DNA from: JARRLC01 sp050290865
GTDB taxonomy: Bacteria; Pseudomonadota; Alphaproteobacteria; Rhizobiales; Rhodomicrobiaceae
Reading direction: 5' to 3'
Assembly (NCBI GenBank): GCA_050290865.1
Contig: JBNKIW010000015.1
Span: 1-64,000 of the forward strand
Length of the DNA stretch: 64,000 nt
The notes below the pieces were generated by a model. It searched no databases, was not told where the DNA came from, and was given only the letters and a program-made list of their open reading frames with translations. Position 1 is the stretch's first letter, and every line of letters starts with the position of its first letter. Below, piece after piece: positions 9,227 through 17,836 of this stretch. Position numbers and translations under genes: made by a program.

Positions 9227-9604
9227 ATGACAGACGTAAGATATACGCGAGACCACGAATATATCCGCGTTGCCGACGGGATCGGCACGATCGGCATCAC
9301 CAATTATGCCCAGGAAAAGCTTGGCGACATCGTCTTCGTCGAATTGCCGGAAGTCGGCCGGGTGTTGACGAAGGGCCAGGAGGCGGCGGTGGTCGAATCC
9401 GTGAAGGCGGCGAGCGAGGTCTACGCGCCCATCGGCGGCGAGGTGGTCGAGGCGAATGAGGCCATCGTTGCGACGCCCGCGCTGGTGAACGAGGACGCCG
9501 AAGGCCATGCCTGGTTCATCAAGGTGCGCCTCACCGATCCGCGTGACCTGGACGGATTGATGACCACCGATGGCTATGCGGAATATCTGGAGACGATCGA
9601 GTAA
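9227..9604 (+). CDS. gcvH: Glycine cleavage system H protein
   Basis: A 125-residue lipoyl carrier that shuttles the aminomethyl intermediate between the P, T and L proteins. The lipoylated lysine is K60 in VESVKAASEVYAPI, the standard hammerhead context. The family start RYTRDHEYIRV and the segment GITNYAQEKLGDIVFVELPEVG are intact, as is the C-terminal GYAEYLETIE. It begins 18 nt after gcvT, and its TAA overlaps the gcvPA ATG (TAATG), indicating coupled translation. Confidence 0.98.
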   Translation: MTDVRYTRDHEYIRVADGIGTIGITNYAQEKLGDIVFVELPEVGRVLTKGQEAAVVESVKAASEVYAPIGGEVVEANEAIVATPALVNEDAEGHAWFIKVRLTDPRDLDGLMTTDGYAEYLETIE

Positions 9605-10944
9605 TGCGTTATCTCCCTCTTGACGAAGCGGACCGCCGGGAGATGCTGGCGGCCGTCGGTGTTGCGTGCGTTGACGAATTGTTCAGCGATGTTCCCACCG
9701 CGTTCCTGAATGGCGATTTTTCGGGACTTCCAGGCCATCAAAGCGAACTGGCGGTCGAACAGGCGCTGGCGCGGCTGGCGGCGAGGAACACCGATGCGGA
9801 CTCGGTGCCTTTCTTCGCCGGATGCGGTGCGTACAAGCACCACGTGCCGGCAAGCGTGGATCATCTGATCCAGCGTTCCGAGTTTCTCACCGCCTACACC
9901 CCGTATCAGCCGGAAATCGCGCAAGGGACTCTCCAATACATCTTCGAGTTTCAGTCGCAGGTCGCGGCGCTGACCGGCATGGATGTCGCCAACGCCTCGA
10001 TGTATGACGGCTCGACGGCGGCAGCCGAAGCGGTGCTGATGGCGCACCGGGTGACACGGCGGAACAAGGCCGTGCTTTCGGGCAGCCTGCATCCGCATTA
10101 CCGCGCGGTGATCGAAACGCAGAGCGCTTATGGCGGAAGCGGCGTCGTGGCGCTACCCGCGGGCGAGGACGAGGACTTCACGGATGCCATCGACGGTGAG
10201 ACTTCCTGCGTCATCGTGCAGATGCCGGATGTGTTCGGCGGTGTGCGCGATCTGACGGCGGTCGCGGATCTCGCTCATAAGAAGGGGGCGCTGCTCGTCG
10301 TCGTGGTGACGGAGGCTGTGTCCTGCGGCGCGCTGAAATCGCCCGGCGCCATGGGTGCGGATATCGTTGTGGCCGAGGGCCAGTCGATCGGCAACGGCTT
10401 GAATTTCGGCGGCCCCTATCTCGGCCTGTTCGCCACGCGGCAGAAATTCGTCCGCCAAATGCCAGGGCGTCTGTGCGGTGAGACGGTGGACGAGGACGGG
10501 CGGCGCGGTTTCGTCCTGACGCTGGCCACGCGCGAACAACACATCCGCCGTGAGAAGGCGACCAGCAACATCTGCACGAATTCCGGGCTGTGCGCGCTGG
10601 CCTTCACCATCCATCTGACGCTCCTGGGCGAAGCGGGCTTGCGCAAGCTGGCGCGGATCAATCATGCGAACGCGGTGGCGCTGGCCGATGCGCTTGGGAG
10701 TGTGCCGGGCGTGGAGGTCGTCACGCCGCATTTCTTCAACGAATTCACCATCCGCACGCCGAAACCGGGCGCCGCCGTCATCGACGTGCTGGTTGATGAA
10801 GGCGTCATCGGCGGCGTGCCGGCTTCGCGCCTCTTCCCGGCCGAGGAAAAACTCGCAGATCTGATCATCGTGGCTGCCACGGAAACGGCGTCCGCCGCCG
10901 ACCGTGAGGCTTACGCTGCCGCTCTCAGAAAGGTGCTCGCCTGA
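9604..10944 (+). CDS. gcvPA: Glycine dehydrogenase (decarboxylating) subunit 1
   Basis: A 446-residue N-terminal half of P protein as a separate subunit. It carries the family start RYLPLDEADRREMLAAVG, FAGCGAYKHHVPASVDHL, YTPYQPEIAQGTLQYIFEFQ, MYDGSTAAAEA and the NICTNSGLCALAF segment. In the two-subunit P protein this half supports the PLP site held mainly by GcvPB. The length matches the GcvPA family. It overlaps gcvH by 1 nt and gcvPB by 1 nt (TGATG), so this is a true split enzyme and not a frameshifted single-chain GcvP. Confidence 0.96.
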   Translation: MRYLPLDEADRREMLAAVGVACVDELFSDVPTAFLNGDFSGLPGHQSELAVEQALARLAARNTDADSVPFFAGCGAYKHHVPASVDHLIQRSEFLTAYTPYQPEIAQGTLQYIFEFQSQVAALTGMDVANASMYDGSTAAAEAVLMAHRVTRRNKAVLSGSLHPHYRAVIETQSAYGGSGVVALPAGEDEDFTDAIDGETSCVIVQMPDVFGGVRDLTAVADLAHKKGALLVVVVTEAVSCGALKSPGAMGADIVVAEGQSIGNGLNFGGPYLGLFATRQKFVRQMPGRLCGETVDEDGRRGFVLTLATREQHIRREKATSNICTNSGLCALAFTIHLTLLGEAGLRKLARINHANAVALADALGSVPGVEVVTPHFFNEFTIRTPKPGAAVIDVLVDEGVIGGVPASRLFPAEEKLADLIIVAATETASAADREAYAAALRKVLA

Positions 10945-12527
10945 TGGATATGCCGATGAAACCCCTTGCCAGGATGGCCGAGCCCGCCACGCATACCGGC
11001 AACCGTGCGCTGGCCATCGAGGAGAAGCTGATCTTCGAGATCGGCGCGCCGGACCGCTCGGGCGTCGATTTCGACGAGCCGGAGACATGCGAAAGCCGCC
11101 TCGGCGGCCTGGGGCGCGATGAACCCATCGGCCTGCCCGGCCTCAGCGAGCCGGAGGTGGTGCGCCATTACGTGCGTCTGAGCCAGAAGAATTACGCCAT
11201 CGACAGCGGCATCTTTCCGCTCGGCTCATGCACGATGAAGCACAATCCGCGGCTGAACGAGAAGGCGGCGCGCCTGCCGGGCTTCGCCGACATCCACCCG
11301 CTGCAGCCATTGAAGACCGTGCAGGGCGCCGTCGAGCTGATGGCCATGCTCGGTGAGTGGCTGGGACGGCTCACGGGAATGCCCGCCGTGGCGCTGTCGC
11401 CTAAAGCGGGCGCGCATGGCGAATTGTGCGGTATGATGGCGATCAAGGCGGCGCATCAGGCCAACGGGGCGGGGCAGGTCAAGCGCGTGGTGCTGGTGCC
11501 CGATTCGGCGCATGGCACCAACCCGGCGACGGCGGCGCTTCTCGGTTACACCATCAGGGCGGTGGCCGCACGCGCCGACGGCACGGTGAGCGTGGAGGCG
11601 GTGCGCGAGGCGCTGGGCCCGGACGTGGCGGCGATGATGCTCACCAACCCGAACACCTGCGGCCTGTTCGAGCCGGACATCGTGGAGATTGCCGCCGCGC
11701 TGCACGATGCGGGCGCGTATCTCTATTGCGACGGCGCCAATTTCAACGCCATCGCCGGCAAGGTTCGCCCAGGCGATCTCGGCGTGGACGCTATGCACAT
11801 CAACCTGCACAAGACCTTCTCGACGCCGCATGGCGGCGGCGGGCCGGGGGCCGGGCCGGTGGTGCTCTCCGCCGCGCTGGCGCCGTTCGCGCCGCTGCCG
11901 CTCATCCGGCAGGAAGACGGACGTTTCGTCCTCATCGAGGACGGGGCAGGGGAGGGCGCCGGCGAAGCGAAGCCCTTCGGGCGGCTGACGGCGTTTCACG
12001 GCCAGATGGGGATGTTCGTGCGTTCGCTCGCCTACATGCTGAGCCTGGGCGCCGACGGCATCCGGCAGGCCTCCGAGGATGCGGTTCTCGCCGCCAATTA
12101 CCTGCGCGTGCGGCTTCGCGACGTCATGAGCCAGCCCTTCGGCGACCGGCCGTGCATGCATGAGGTGCTGTTCGACGACAAGTTCCTGAACGGCTCGGAC
12201 GTGACCACGCTCGATTTCGCCAAGGCGATGATCGACGAGGGCTTCCATCCGATGACTGTCTATTTCCCGCTCGTCGTCCACGGCGCCATGCTGATCGAGC
12301 CGACCGAATCGGAGTCGAAAGCGAGCCTTGACCAGTTCGCCGAGGCGCTCCGGGCGCTGGCGCTGGCGGCGAAGGAGGGCGATGCCGAGCGTTTCAAGGG
12401 CGCACCGCATTACGCCCCGCGGCGCCGGCTGGACGAGACGCGGGCCGCGCGCAAGCCGGTGCTGCGCTATGCGCCGCGCGACGCATCAGCAGATTCGCGC
12501 GGCTCGATGCAAGAGCGGGCTGATTAA
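10944..12527 (+). CDS. gcvPB: Glycine dehydrogenase (decarboxylating) subunit 2
   Basis: A 527-residue PLP-binding half of glycine decarboxylase, which decarboxylates glycine and loads the aminomethyl group on GcvH. The Schiff-base lysine is K290 in INLHKTFSTPHGGGGPGAGP. Other family blocks are FPLGSCTMKHNPR, PKAGAHGELCGMMAIKAAH, PDSAHGTNPATAALLGY, TNPNTCGLFE and CDGANFNAI. The C-terminus carries a short basic tail after RLDETRAARKP. Last gene of the gcv operon; a terminator hairpin begins 8 nt after the stop. Confidence 0.97.
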   Translation: MDMPMKPLARMAEPATHTGNRALAIEEKLIFEIGAPDRSGVDFDEPETCESRLGGLGRDEPIGLPGLSEPEVVRHYVRLSQKNYAIDSGIFPLGSCTMKHNPRLNEKAARLPGFADIHPLQPLKTVQGAVELMAMLGEWLGRLTGMPAVALSPKAGAHGELCGMMAIKAAHQANGAGQVKRVVLVPDSAHGTNPATAALLGYTIRAVAARADGTVSVEAVREALGPDVAAMMLTNPNTCGLFEPDIVEIAAALHDAGAYLYCDGANFNAIAGKVRPGDLGVDAMHINLHKTFSTPHGGGGPGAGPVVLSAALAPFAPLPLIRQEDGRFVLIEDGAGEGAGEAKPFGRLTAFHGQMGMFVRSLAYMLSLGADGIRQASEDAVLAANYLRVRLRDVMSQPFGDRPCMHEVLFDDKFLNGSDVTTLDFAKAMIDEGFHPMTVYFPLVVHGAMLIEPTESESKASLDQFAEALRALALAAKEGDAERFKGAPHYAPRRRLDETRAARKPVLRYAPRDASADSRGSMQERAD

Positions 12528-12534
12528 TTCAAAA

Positions 12535-12567
12535 TGAACGCGGCCTTCCCGTCGCGTTCAGTTTCTT
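12535..12567 (+). terminator. Intrinsic terminator of the gcv operon
   Basis: A perfect 8-bp stem, TGAACGCG/CGCGTTCA (12535-12542 with 12553-12560), has a 10-nt loop and is followed by GTTTCTT. It begins 8 nt after the gcvPB stop codon. Confidence 0.75.
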
Positions 12568-12649
12568 CCCCCTATGTTGGCGAAGGTTTCTGGAGAGGGC
12601 CGGACGCACCGGATGGCGGGACGGCTCAGCACATTTAGGGGAGAACAGC

Positions 12650-13084
12650 ATGAAGTTGATCGTGAAACTGGGCGCGGCCGCGGCCGTGATGGCCTGTGCG
12701 CTTACGGCGGGTGCCGCGATGGCCCAGCCTTACGATGATCCGGGCTATGACGCCATCCAGCGCCAGCGCCACCGCGCTTTCTGCTACAACCATCCGTATG
12801 CCGAGCGCTGCACGCGGTACCGCCGCCGGCTGCACCGCGCTCGGCCCCACCGCCGCCGGAACAGCCGCTGCGTCGGCAGTATGGTGCATTCGGTTGGCAA
12901 GGCGTGGATCCCGCGCGGCATCGCACGCAGAAGCGCCATCAAGGCCTGGCAGAAGGAAGCGCGCGTCGAATTCGGTTGGCAGTACGCCAACTGGAACAAG
13001 GCACGGAGCAAGTCGATCACCTGCGGTCCGAGCGGCACCGGCTTCGGCAAGCTCTGCGAGGCGAAAGGCCGTCCCTGCCGTTAA
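12650..13084 (+). CDS. Secreted basic hypothetical protein
   Basis: A 144-residue protein with a clear signal peptide (MKLIVKLGAAAAVMACALTAGAAMAQ, cleavage after AMA). The mature part is strongly basic with an Arg-rich stretch around 55-72 (RYRRRLHRARPHRRRNSR) and six cysteines, consistent with disulfides in the periplasm. Two Trp residues occur in the segment EFGWQYANWNKARSK. No family is recognised. A strong GGGGAG lies upstream of the ATG. It sits alone between the gcv terminator and a second terminator at 13147. The charge suggests binding to nucleic acid, lipid or polyanionic envelope material, but that is only inference. Confidence 0.7.
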   Translation: MKLIVKLGAAAAVMACALTAGAAMAQPYDDPGYDAIQRQRHRAFCYNHPYAERCTRYRRRLHRARPHRRRNSRCVGSMVHSVGKAWIPRGIARRSAIKAWQKEARVEFGWQYANWNKARSKSITCGPSGTGFGKLCEAKGRPCR

Positions 13085-13385
13085 GCGGCGCGGCTGGTCA
13101 GCCGGATGGTCCGGCTGCATTCAGCCAACCGATGTCCCACCGACCTGGCCGCCAGCCTTCCCGGGCTCGGCGGCCTTTTTCTGGCGTGGCCCGGCACGGA
13201 GAGATCCGGCGGCAACGCTTGCCAAAACCCCCGGCGCACACTATAAACGCCGCCATCACACACGCGGGAATCCACGCATGAACGGCCCCTCCGGGGCCTC
13301 ATTCGTTCTTCCGGTGGTGCGCCGGGCGGGTCCGGCGGCCGCAGCTCCCGCGGAGGACAAACCGGAAAAGAGGAGAAGCAGGCCT
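13085..13385. other. Intergenic region before rpsB
   Basis: About 300 nt without a gene. It holds a perfect 8-bp hairpin CAGCCGGA/TCCGGCTG at 13099-13117 with a 3-nt loop and no U-tract, then the stronger terminator at 13147-13180. The remaining 200 nt before rpsB must contain the promoter of the rpsB-tsf operon and possibly an S2 leader; I could not place -35/-10 boxes with confidence. Confidence 0.5.
13147..13180 (+). terminator. Intrinsic terminator downstream of the secreted basic protein
   Basis: Stem GGCCGCC-AGCC pairs with GGCT-C-GGCGGCC (11 bp with one bulged C, 6-nt loop) and is followed directly by TTTTT at 13176-13180. It separates the secreted-protein gene from the rpsB operon. 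Confidence 0.85.
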
Positions 13386-14495
13386 ATGGCGCTGCCCGAT
13401 TTCACTATGCGTCAGCTGCTTGAAGCTGGCGTTCACTTCGGTCACCAGACCCACCGCTGGAACCCGAAAATGGACACATACATTTTCGGCGACCGCAACA
13501 AGATCCACATCATCGACCTGACGAAGACGGTACCGCTCCTGCATCAGGCGCTGGTCATCGTCAGCGACATCGTGGCGCGCGGCGGGCGCGTGCTGTTCGT
13601 TGCAACCAAGCATCAGGCGTCGGAGGTCATCGCCGACGCGGCCAAGCGCTGCGCGCAATATTACGTCAACCACCGCTGGCTCGGCGGCATGCTGACCAAC
13701 TGGAAGACGATCACCAATTCGATCAAGCGTCTGCGCAGTCTCGATGAACTGCTGTCGGGAGAGGGGCAAGGGTTCACGAAAAAGGAGCTTCTGCAGCTCA
13801 CCCGTGAGCGTGACAAGCTGGAACAGTCGCTCGGCGGCATCAGGGACATGGGCGGTCTGCCCGACATGATGTTCATCATCGACACCAACAAGGAGTCCAT
13901 TGCCGTCGCGGAGGCGCGCAAGCTGGGCATTCCGGTGGTTGCTGTCGTGGACTCGAACTGCGATCCGGACGGTATCGACCACATCATCCCCGGCAACGAC
14001 GATGCGGGCCGCGCGATCACGCTCTATTGCGATCTGATGGCGCGGGCGGCCCTGGACGGCATCGAACGCGGTGCGTCGCGCGGCGGTGTCGATATTGGCG
14101 CTTCGGAAGAGCCGGTCTCTGAAGATCTTGGCCAAGACGGCCGCCCGAGACGTGCGAAGACCGCGGGCCGTGGCCGCCGCGGGGGCGAAGCCGAGGCCGA
14201 GGCCGAGGCTGCTGCGGCGAAGGAAAAGCCGGCTGCGGCGCCCGTCGTTCTGTCCGGCTTCACACCGCTCAGCGCTCCGGAGGGCGAGGCGGACGATCTG
14301 CAGAAGCTGGCGGGCGTCGGCAAAGGCTGGGCGCGCAGGCTCAACGAAGCCGGTATCTTCCATTACCGGCAAGTGGCCGAACTCAGCAAGGAGAACCTTG
14401 AAGAGCTGGACGAAGCATTCAACGCCAAAGGCAAGATTGCCAAGAGCGACTGGATCGAGGAAGCCGCGAAGCTGAAAGAAGGCGTCGCCGCTTGA
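13386..14495 (+). CDS. rpsB: 30S ribosomal protein S2 with C-terminal helix-hairpin-helix extension
   Basis: S2, 369 residues, against about 240-260 in most bacteria. Residues 1 to about 240 are standard S2: MALPDFTMRQLLEAGVHFGH at the start, HIIDLTKTVPLL, NHRWLGGMLTNWKT, GGIRDMGGLPDMMF and DSNCDPDGIDHIIPGNDDA. Next comes an Ala/Glu/Gly-rich linker (about 245-300). The terminal part (about 303-369) reads LQKLAGVGKGWARRLNEAGI, then YRQVAELSKENLEELDEAF and SDWIEEAAKL. That resembles the H3TH/helix-hairpin-helix module appended to L21 and NuoE in some alphaproteobacteria. The ATG at 13386 with upstream GAGGAGAAG is chosen because it gives the conserved S2 N-terminus. First gene of the rpsB-tsf-pyrH-frr cluster. 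Confidence 0.96.
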   Translation: MALPDFTMRQLLEAGVHFGHQTHRWNPKMDTYIFGDRNKIHIIDLTKTVPLLHQALVIVSDIVARGGRVLFVATKHQASEVIADAAKRCAQYYVNHRWLGGMLTNWKTITNSIKRLRSLDELLSGEGQGFTKKELLQLTRERDKLEQSLGGIRDMGGLPDMMFIIDTNKESIAVAEARKLGIPVVAVVDSNCDPDGIDHIIPGNDDAGRAITLYCDLMARAALDGIERGASRGGVDIGASEEPVSEDLGQDGRPRRAKTAGRGRRGGEAEAEAEAAAAKEKPAAAPVVLSGFTPLSAPEGEADDLQKLAGVGKGWARRLNEAGIFHYRQVAELSKENLEELDEAFNAKGKIAKSDWIEEAAKLKEGVAA

Positions 14496-14587
14496 GGCCG
14501 GTGCTCTGGTGATGCGCCCGCGGTCCGGCGTGGCGTGGCGGCATTTGATTTGACCAACCTCCGATAGCGGAGGCGAACGAGGCGGAT

Positions 14588-15514
14588 ATGGTTGAGATTA
14601 CGGCAAAGCTTGTGAAGGATTTGCGCGACAAGACCGGCGCAGGCATGATGGACTGCAAGAAAGCACTTGGCGAAGCCCAGGGCGACATGGAAGCCGCCGT
14701 CGACTGGCTGCGCGCCAAGGGGCTGTCCAAGGCGGCCTCGAAGGCGGACCGCGTCGCTGCGGAGGGCTTGGTCGGGGTGGCGCTTGCGGCCAAATCGGGC
14801 GCGGTGGTCGAGGTGAATTCGGAGACGGACTTCGTAGCGCGCAACGCCGAGTTTCAGGTGGCGGTCAAGGACATCGCCAAGCTGGGGCTGAAGGCGGGCG
14901 GCGACGCTGCCAAGCTCGGCGAAGCCAAGATGCCCGGGGGCAAGTCAGTCACCGAGCATCTGAAGGAAATGGTCGGCAAGATCGGCGAGAATATGAGCCT
15001 GCGCCGGACCGCGGTCCTGAAAGTCGCGAATGGTATCGTCGCCTCTTACGTGCATAACGCCGTTGCGCCGGATCTGGGTAAGATCGGTGTGCTGGTCGCG
15101 CTCGAATCCAAGGCCAAGAAGGACAAGCTGGAGACGCTCGGCAAGCAGTTGTGCATGCATGTCGCCGCCACCAGCCCGCTCGCGGTGACGGCGGAGGAAG
15201 TCGATCCGGCGGTGGTCGCCCGCGAGAAGGCGATCTTCACCGAGCAGGCGAAGGAGTCCGGCAAGCCCGCCAATGTCGTCGAGAAGATGGTCGAGGGCCG
15301 CATACAGAAGTTCTTCAAGGAGCAGGTGCTTCTGAAGCAGCAATTCGTCGTCGATCCCGACAATACCGTGGAAAAGGCAGTGCAGGCTGCGGCGAAGGAA
15401 GCCGGTGAAGACATCCAGGTGACGGGCTTTGTGCGCTTCGCGCTCGGCGAGGGCATCGAGAAGCACGAGAGTGACTTTGCCGCGGAAGTCGCCGCTGCCG
15501 CAGGCACGAAATAG
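14588..15514 (+). CDS. tsf: Elongation factor Ts
   Basis: EF-Ts, 308 residues, is the nucleotide-exchange factor for EF-Tu. The N-terminal UBA-like domain carries VKDLRDKTGAGMMDCKKAL, and the core signature NSETDFVARN follows. The duplicated core and coiled-coil portion ends in LGEGIEKHESDFAAEVA. GAGGCGG lies upstream of the ATG. It follows rpsB by 92 nt, the universal bacterial arrangement, and precedes pyrH. Confidence 0.98.
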   Translation: MVEITAKLVKDLRDKTGAGMMDCKKALGEAQGDMEAAVDWLRAKGLSKAASKADRVAAEGLVGVALAAKSGAVVEVNSETDFVARNAEFQVAVKDIAKLGLKAGGDAAKLGEAKMPGGKSVTEHLKEMVGKIGENMSLRRTAVLKVANGIVASYVHNAVAPDLGKIGVLVALESKAKKDKLETLGKQLCMHVAATSPLAVTAEEVDPAVVAREKAIFTEQAKESGKPANVVEKMVEGRIQKFFKEQVLLKQQFVVDPDNTVEKAVQAAAKEAGEDIQVTGFVRFALGEGIEKHESDFAAEVAAAAGTK

Positions 15515-15525
15515 TCCGGTGTCGG

Positions 15526-15544
15526 GCCGGGCCTCCCGCCCGGC
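15526..15544 (+). terminator. GC-rich hairpin between tsf and pyrH
   Basis: A perfect 7-bp stem GCCGGGC/GCCCGGC with a 5-nt loop lies 12 nt after the tsf stop. There is no U-tract, so it is more likely an attenuating or RNA-processing structure than a true terminator. Confidence 0.35.
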
Positions 15545-15574
15545 TCCCTCGCCTTCATCCTGGGAGCCTCGTCC

Positions 15575-16336
15575 ATGGCCGATGACGGTGCCGCGGGTTC
15601 CACCGCGTTTCGCCGCCTTCTTCTGAAACTGTCCGGCGAGTCTCTGCTCGGGGACAAAGCATTCGGCATCGACGCCGGGGCCGCGGCGGCGATGGCCAGC
15701 GAGGTTCGTGCCGTGGCTGCGCTCGGCCCGCAGGTTTGCATCGTCATGGGCGGCGGCAACATCTTCCGTGGGCTGTCGGCGGCGGCGGGCGGCATGGACC
15801 GGGTCAAGGCCGACAATATCGGTATGCTCGCCACCGTCATGAACGCCATTGCGCTGGAGGCCGCGCTCATCGCGGCGGGGAGCCCGGCGGTGATTCACTC
15901 TGCGATCCCGACCCCCGTGGCCAAGGCCTACCGCCGCGACGAGGCCGTTCGCGACATCGAGGCCGGGCGGATCGTCATCTTCGCGGGTGGCACGGGCAGC
16001 CCCTTCTTCACCACCGACACGACTGCGGCTCTGCGCGCCGCCGAGGTGGGCTGCGACCTCATCTTGAAGGCGACGCAGGTGGATGGCATTTACTCGGCGG
16101 ATCCGAAACGCTATCCCGATGCGACGCGGTTCGACAGCCTCAACTATGACGAGGCGCTGGCGCGCAATCTTCAGGTGATGGATGCTGCGGCATTCGCGAT
16201 CGCGCGCGATGCACGTATTCCGATTATGGTTTTTGCAGGCGAGGCGAACGGCAGTATAGTCAACGCTCTGACCGGCAAGGCGCGGTCTACGCTCGTTACC
16301 GCCGGGGAGGCGGTCCCGCCAACGCTTTCGTCATGA
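15575..16336 (+). CDS. pyrH: UMP kinase
   Basis: UMP kinase, 253 residues, of the amino-acid-kinase fold; it makes UDP from UMP and is allosterically controlled in proteobacteria. Motifs: RLLLKLSGESLLGD, IVMGGGNIFRG, GMLATVMNAIALE, FAGGTGSPFFTTDTTAALRA and LKATQVDGIYSADPKR. About 12 extra residues precede the usual start (MADDGAAGSTAF). GGGAG lies 9 nt upstream of the ATG. It follows tsf and precedes frr, as in most bacteria. Confidence 0.97.
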   Translation: MADDGAAGSTAFRRLLLKLSGESLLGDKAFGIDAGAAAAMASEVRAVAALGPQVCIVMGGGNIFRGLSAAAGGMDRVKADNIGMLATVMNAIALEAALIAAGSPAVIHSAIPTPVAKAYRRDEAVRDIEAGRIVIFAGGTGSPFFTTDTTAALRAAEVGCDLILKATQVDGIYSADPKRYPDATRFDSLNYDEALARNLQVMDAAAFAIARDARIPIMVFAGEANGSIVNALTGKARSTLVTAGEAVPPTLSS

Positions 16337-16400
16337 TCTGTTGTGAGTTGCCATTGTGCCGGCCGCGGCAATGAACTGATAGCCGATAAAGGATGATCTC

Positions 16401-16964
16401 ATGGCCCAAGGGACTTTCGATCTCAACGATATCGAGAAGCGCATGCGTGGTGCGCTCAGCGTCCTTAAACAGGAATTCGGAGGCTTGCGCACGGGCCGTG
16501 CCAGTGCCGGTCTGCTCGATCCGATCATGGTGAACGCGTATGGCTCGAAAATGCCGATCAACCAGGTCGCAACCGTGTCGGTGCCCGAGCCGCGCATGAT
16601 CTCCGTCTCGGTATGGGACAAGGGGCTCGTCAACGCCGTGGACAAGGCCATCCGCGAGTCGGACCTGGGGCTGAACCCCGTCGTTGACGGTACGACGCTG
16701 CGTCTGCCCATCCCCGAACTCAACCAGGAGCGGCGGACGGAGTTGACCAAGATCGCGCATAAATATGCCGAGCAGGCCCGTGTTTCCATCCGCAACGTGC
16801 GCCGGGACGGCATGGATCTTCTGAAGCGTTTGGAAAAGGATCACAGCATCAGCGAGGACGAGCAACGGACAGAGGCCGGGAAGGTGCAGGAACTGACCGA
16901 CAAGATCATTAAGGAAGTCGATACCGCGCTGACGACGAAAGAGCGCGAAATCATGCAGGTTTGA
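16401..16964 (+). CDS. frr: Ribosome recycling factor
   Basis: RRF, 187 residues, works with EF-G to split post-termination ribosomes. The long-helix arms are visible (LNDIEKRMRGALSVLKQEFG and the coiled-coil C-terminal half), along with LRTGRASAGLLDPI, PEPRMISVSVWDKGLV, GTTLRLPIPELNQERR and VRRDGMDLLKRLEKD. AAAGGATGA lies upstream of the ATG. Full length, with normal context after pyrH. Confidence 0.98.
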   Translation: MAQGTFDLNDIEKRMRGALSVLKQEFGGLRTGRASAGLLDPIMVNAYGSKMPINQVATVSVPEPRMISVSVWDKGLVNAVDKAIRESDLGLNPVVDGTTLRLPIPELNQERRTELTKIAHKYAEQARVSIRNVRRDGMDLLKRLEKDHSISEDEQRTEAGKVQELTDKIIKEVDTALTTKEREIMQV

Positions 16965-17036
16965 CCGCCCGCGAACTTTCGTGGCGCAATTGATACTATT
17001 TGTTATTGTCGTTTTCATTATTGCCGGGGGTGTGCT

Positions 17037-17798
17037 GTGACTGAAATGGTACCGCCAAGAGATATGAATCCCTCCGCGGAGAAGGGTGTTCCCGCCCATG
17101 TCGCCATCATCATGGATGGCAACGGCCGCTGGGCGGAGAAGCATGGACTGCCGCGCACCGAGGGGCACCGGCGGGGCGTGGAGAATGTCCGCGCCTGCGT
17201 TCGGGCCGCCACCGAGCTTGGGATACGTTATCTGACGCTGTATACCTTTTCCTCGGAAAACTGGCGTCGGCCGCAGGCGGAGGTCGCAGCGCTCATGGGC
17301 CTCATCAAGCGCTTCATCCGCCGCGATCTGGTGGAGTTGCACGAGGCGAATGTGCGTGTCCGGGTCATCGGCACCGACGACAATGTCGAGGAGGAGGTCG
17401 TCAGGCTCATCCGCGAGGCCGTCCAACTCACCAGGGACAACACCGGGCTCGTGCTCACGGTAGCCTTCAACTACGGCTCCCGCGACGAGATCCTGCGTGC
17501 GGTCCGGGCGGTGGCGACCGAGGCGGTGCGCGGGCAGATCGCGCCGGAGAGCATCGGCATGGAAGGTTTCGCCGCGCATCTGGATACTGCGGGCGTCCCC
17601 GATCCCGACCTCCTGATCCGTACCGGCGGCGACAAGCGGGTCAGCAACTTTCTGCTGTGGCAGTGTGCCTACACGGAATTCGTCTTTTATGACACGTTCT
17701 GGCCCGATTTCTCCAAGGATATGCTAACTGCCGCGGTCAGCGAGTTTCAACGCCGCGAACGCAGGTTCGGGGGGCTGACCACGAAGTGCAGCGCGTGA
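17037..17798 (+). CDS. uppS: Isoprenyl transferase (undecaprenyl diphosphate synthase)
   Basis: A cis-prenyltransferase of 253 residues making the C55 carrier for peptidoglycan and envelope glycans. Motifs: IIMDGNGRWAEKHGLPRTEG with the catalytic Asp, GHRRGVENVRA, YTFSSENWRRP, and RTGGDKRVSNFLLWQCAYTE near the C-terminus. The start is GTG at 17037 with GGGGG upstream; ATG codons at 17046 and 17064 are alternatives. Head of the uppS-cdsA-dxr-rseP-bamA string that follows frr. Confidence 0.96.
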   Translation: MTEMVPPRDMNPSAEKGVPAHVAIIMDGNGRWAEKHGLPRTEGHRRGVENVRACVRAATELGIRYLTLYTFSSENWRRPQAEVAALMGLIKRFIRRDLVELHEANVRVRVIGTDDNVEEEVVRLIREAVQLTRDNTGLVLTVAFNYGSRDEILRAVRAVATEAVRGQIAPESIGMEGFAAHLDTAGVPDPDLLIRTGGDKRVSNFLLWQCAYTEFVFYDTFWPDFSKDMLTAAVSEFQRRERRFGGLTTKCSA

Positions 17799-17836
17799 CA
17801 GGCGATAGGTCTCACGCCATAACCAGGGAAGAGGCC

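Noticed and set aside
9604..12527. gcvPA/gcvPB as one frameshifted gcvP
   Set aside because: The junction is TGATG with a proper new start, both lengths fit the separate-subunit family, and the second half begins with its own N-terminal region.
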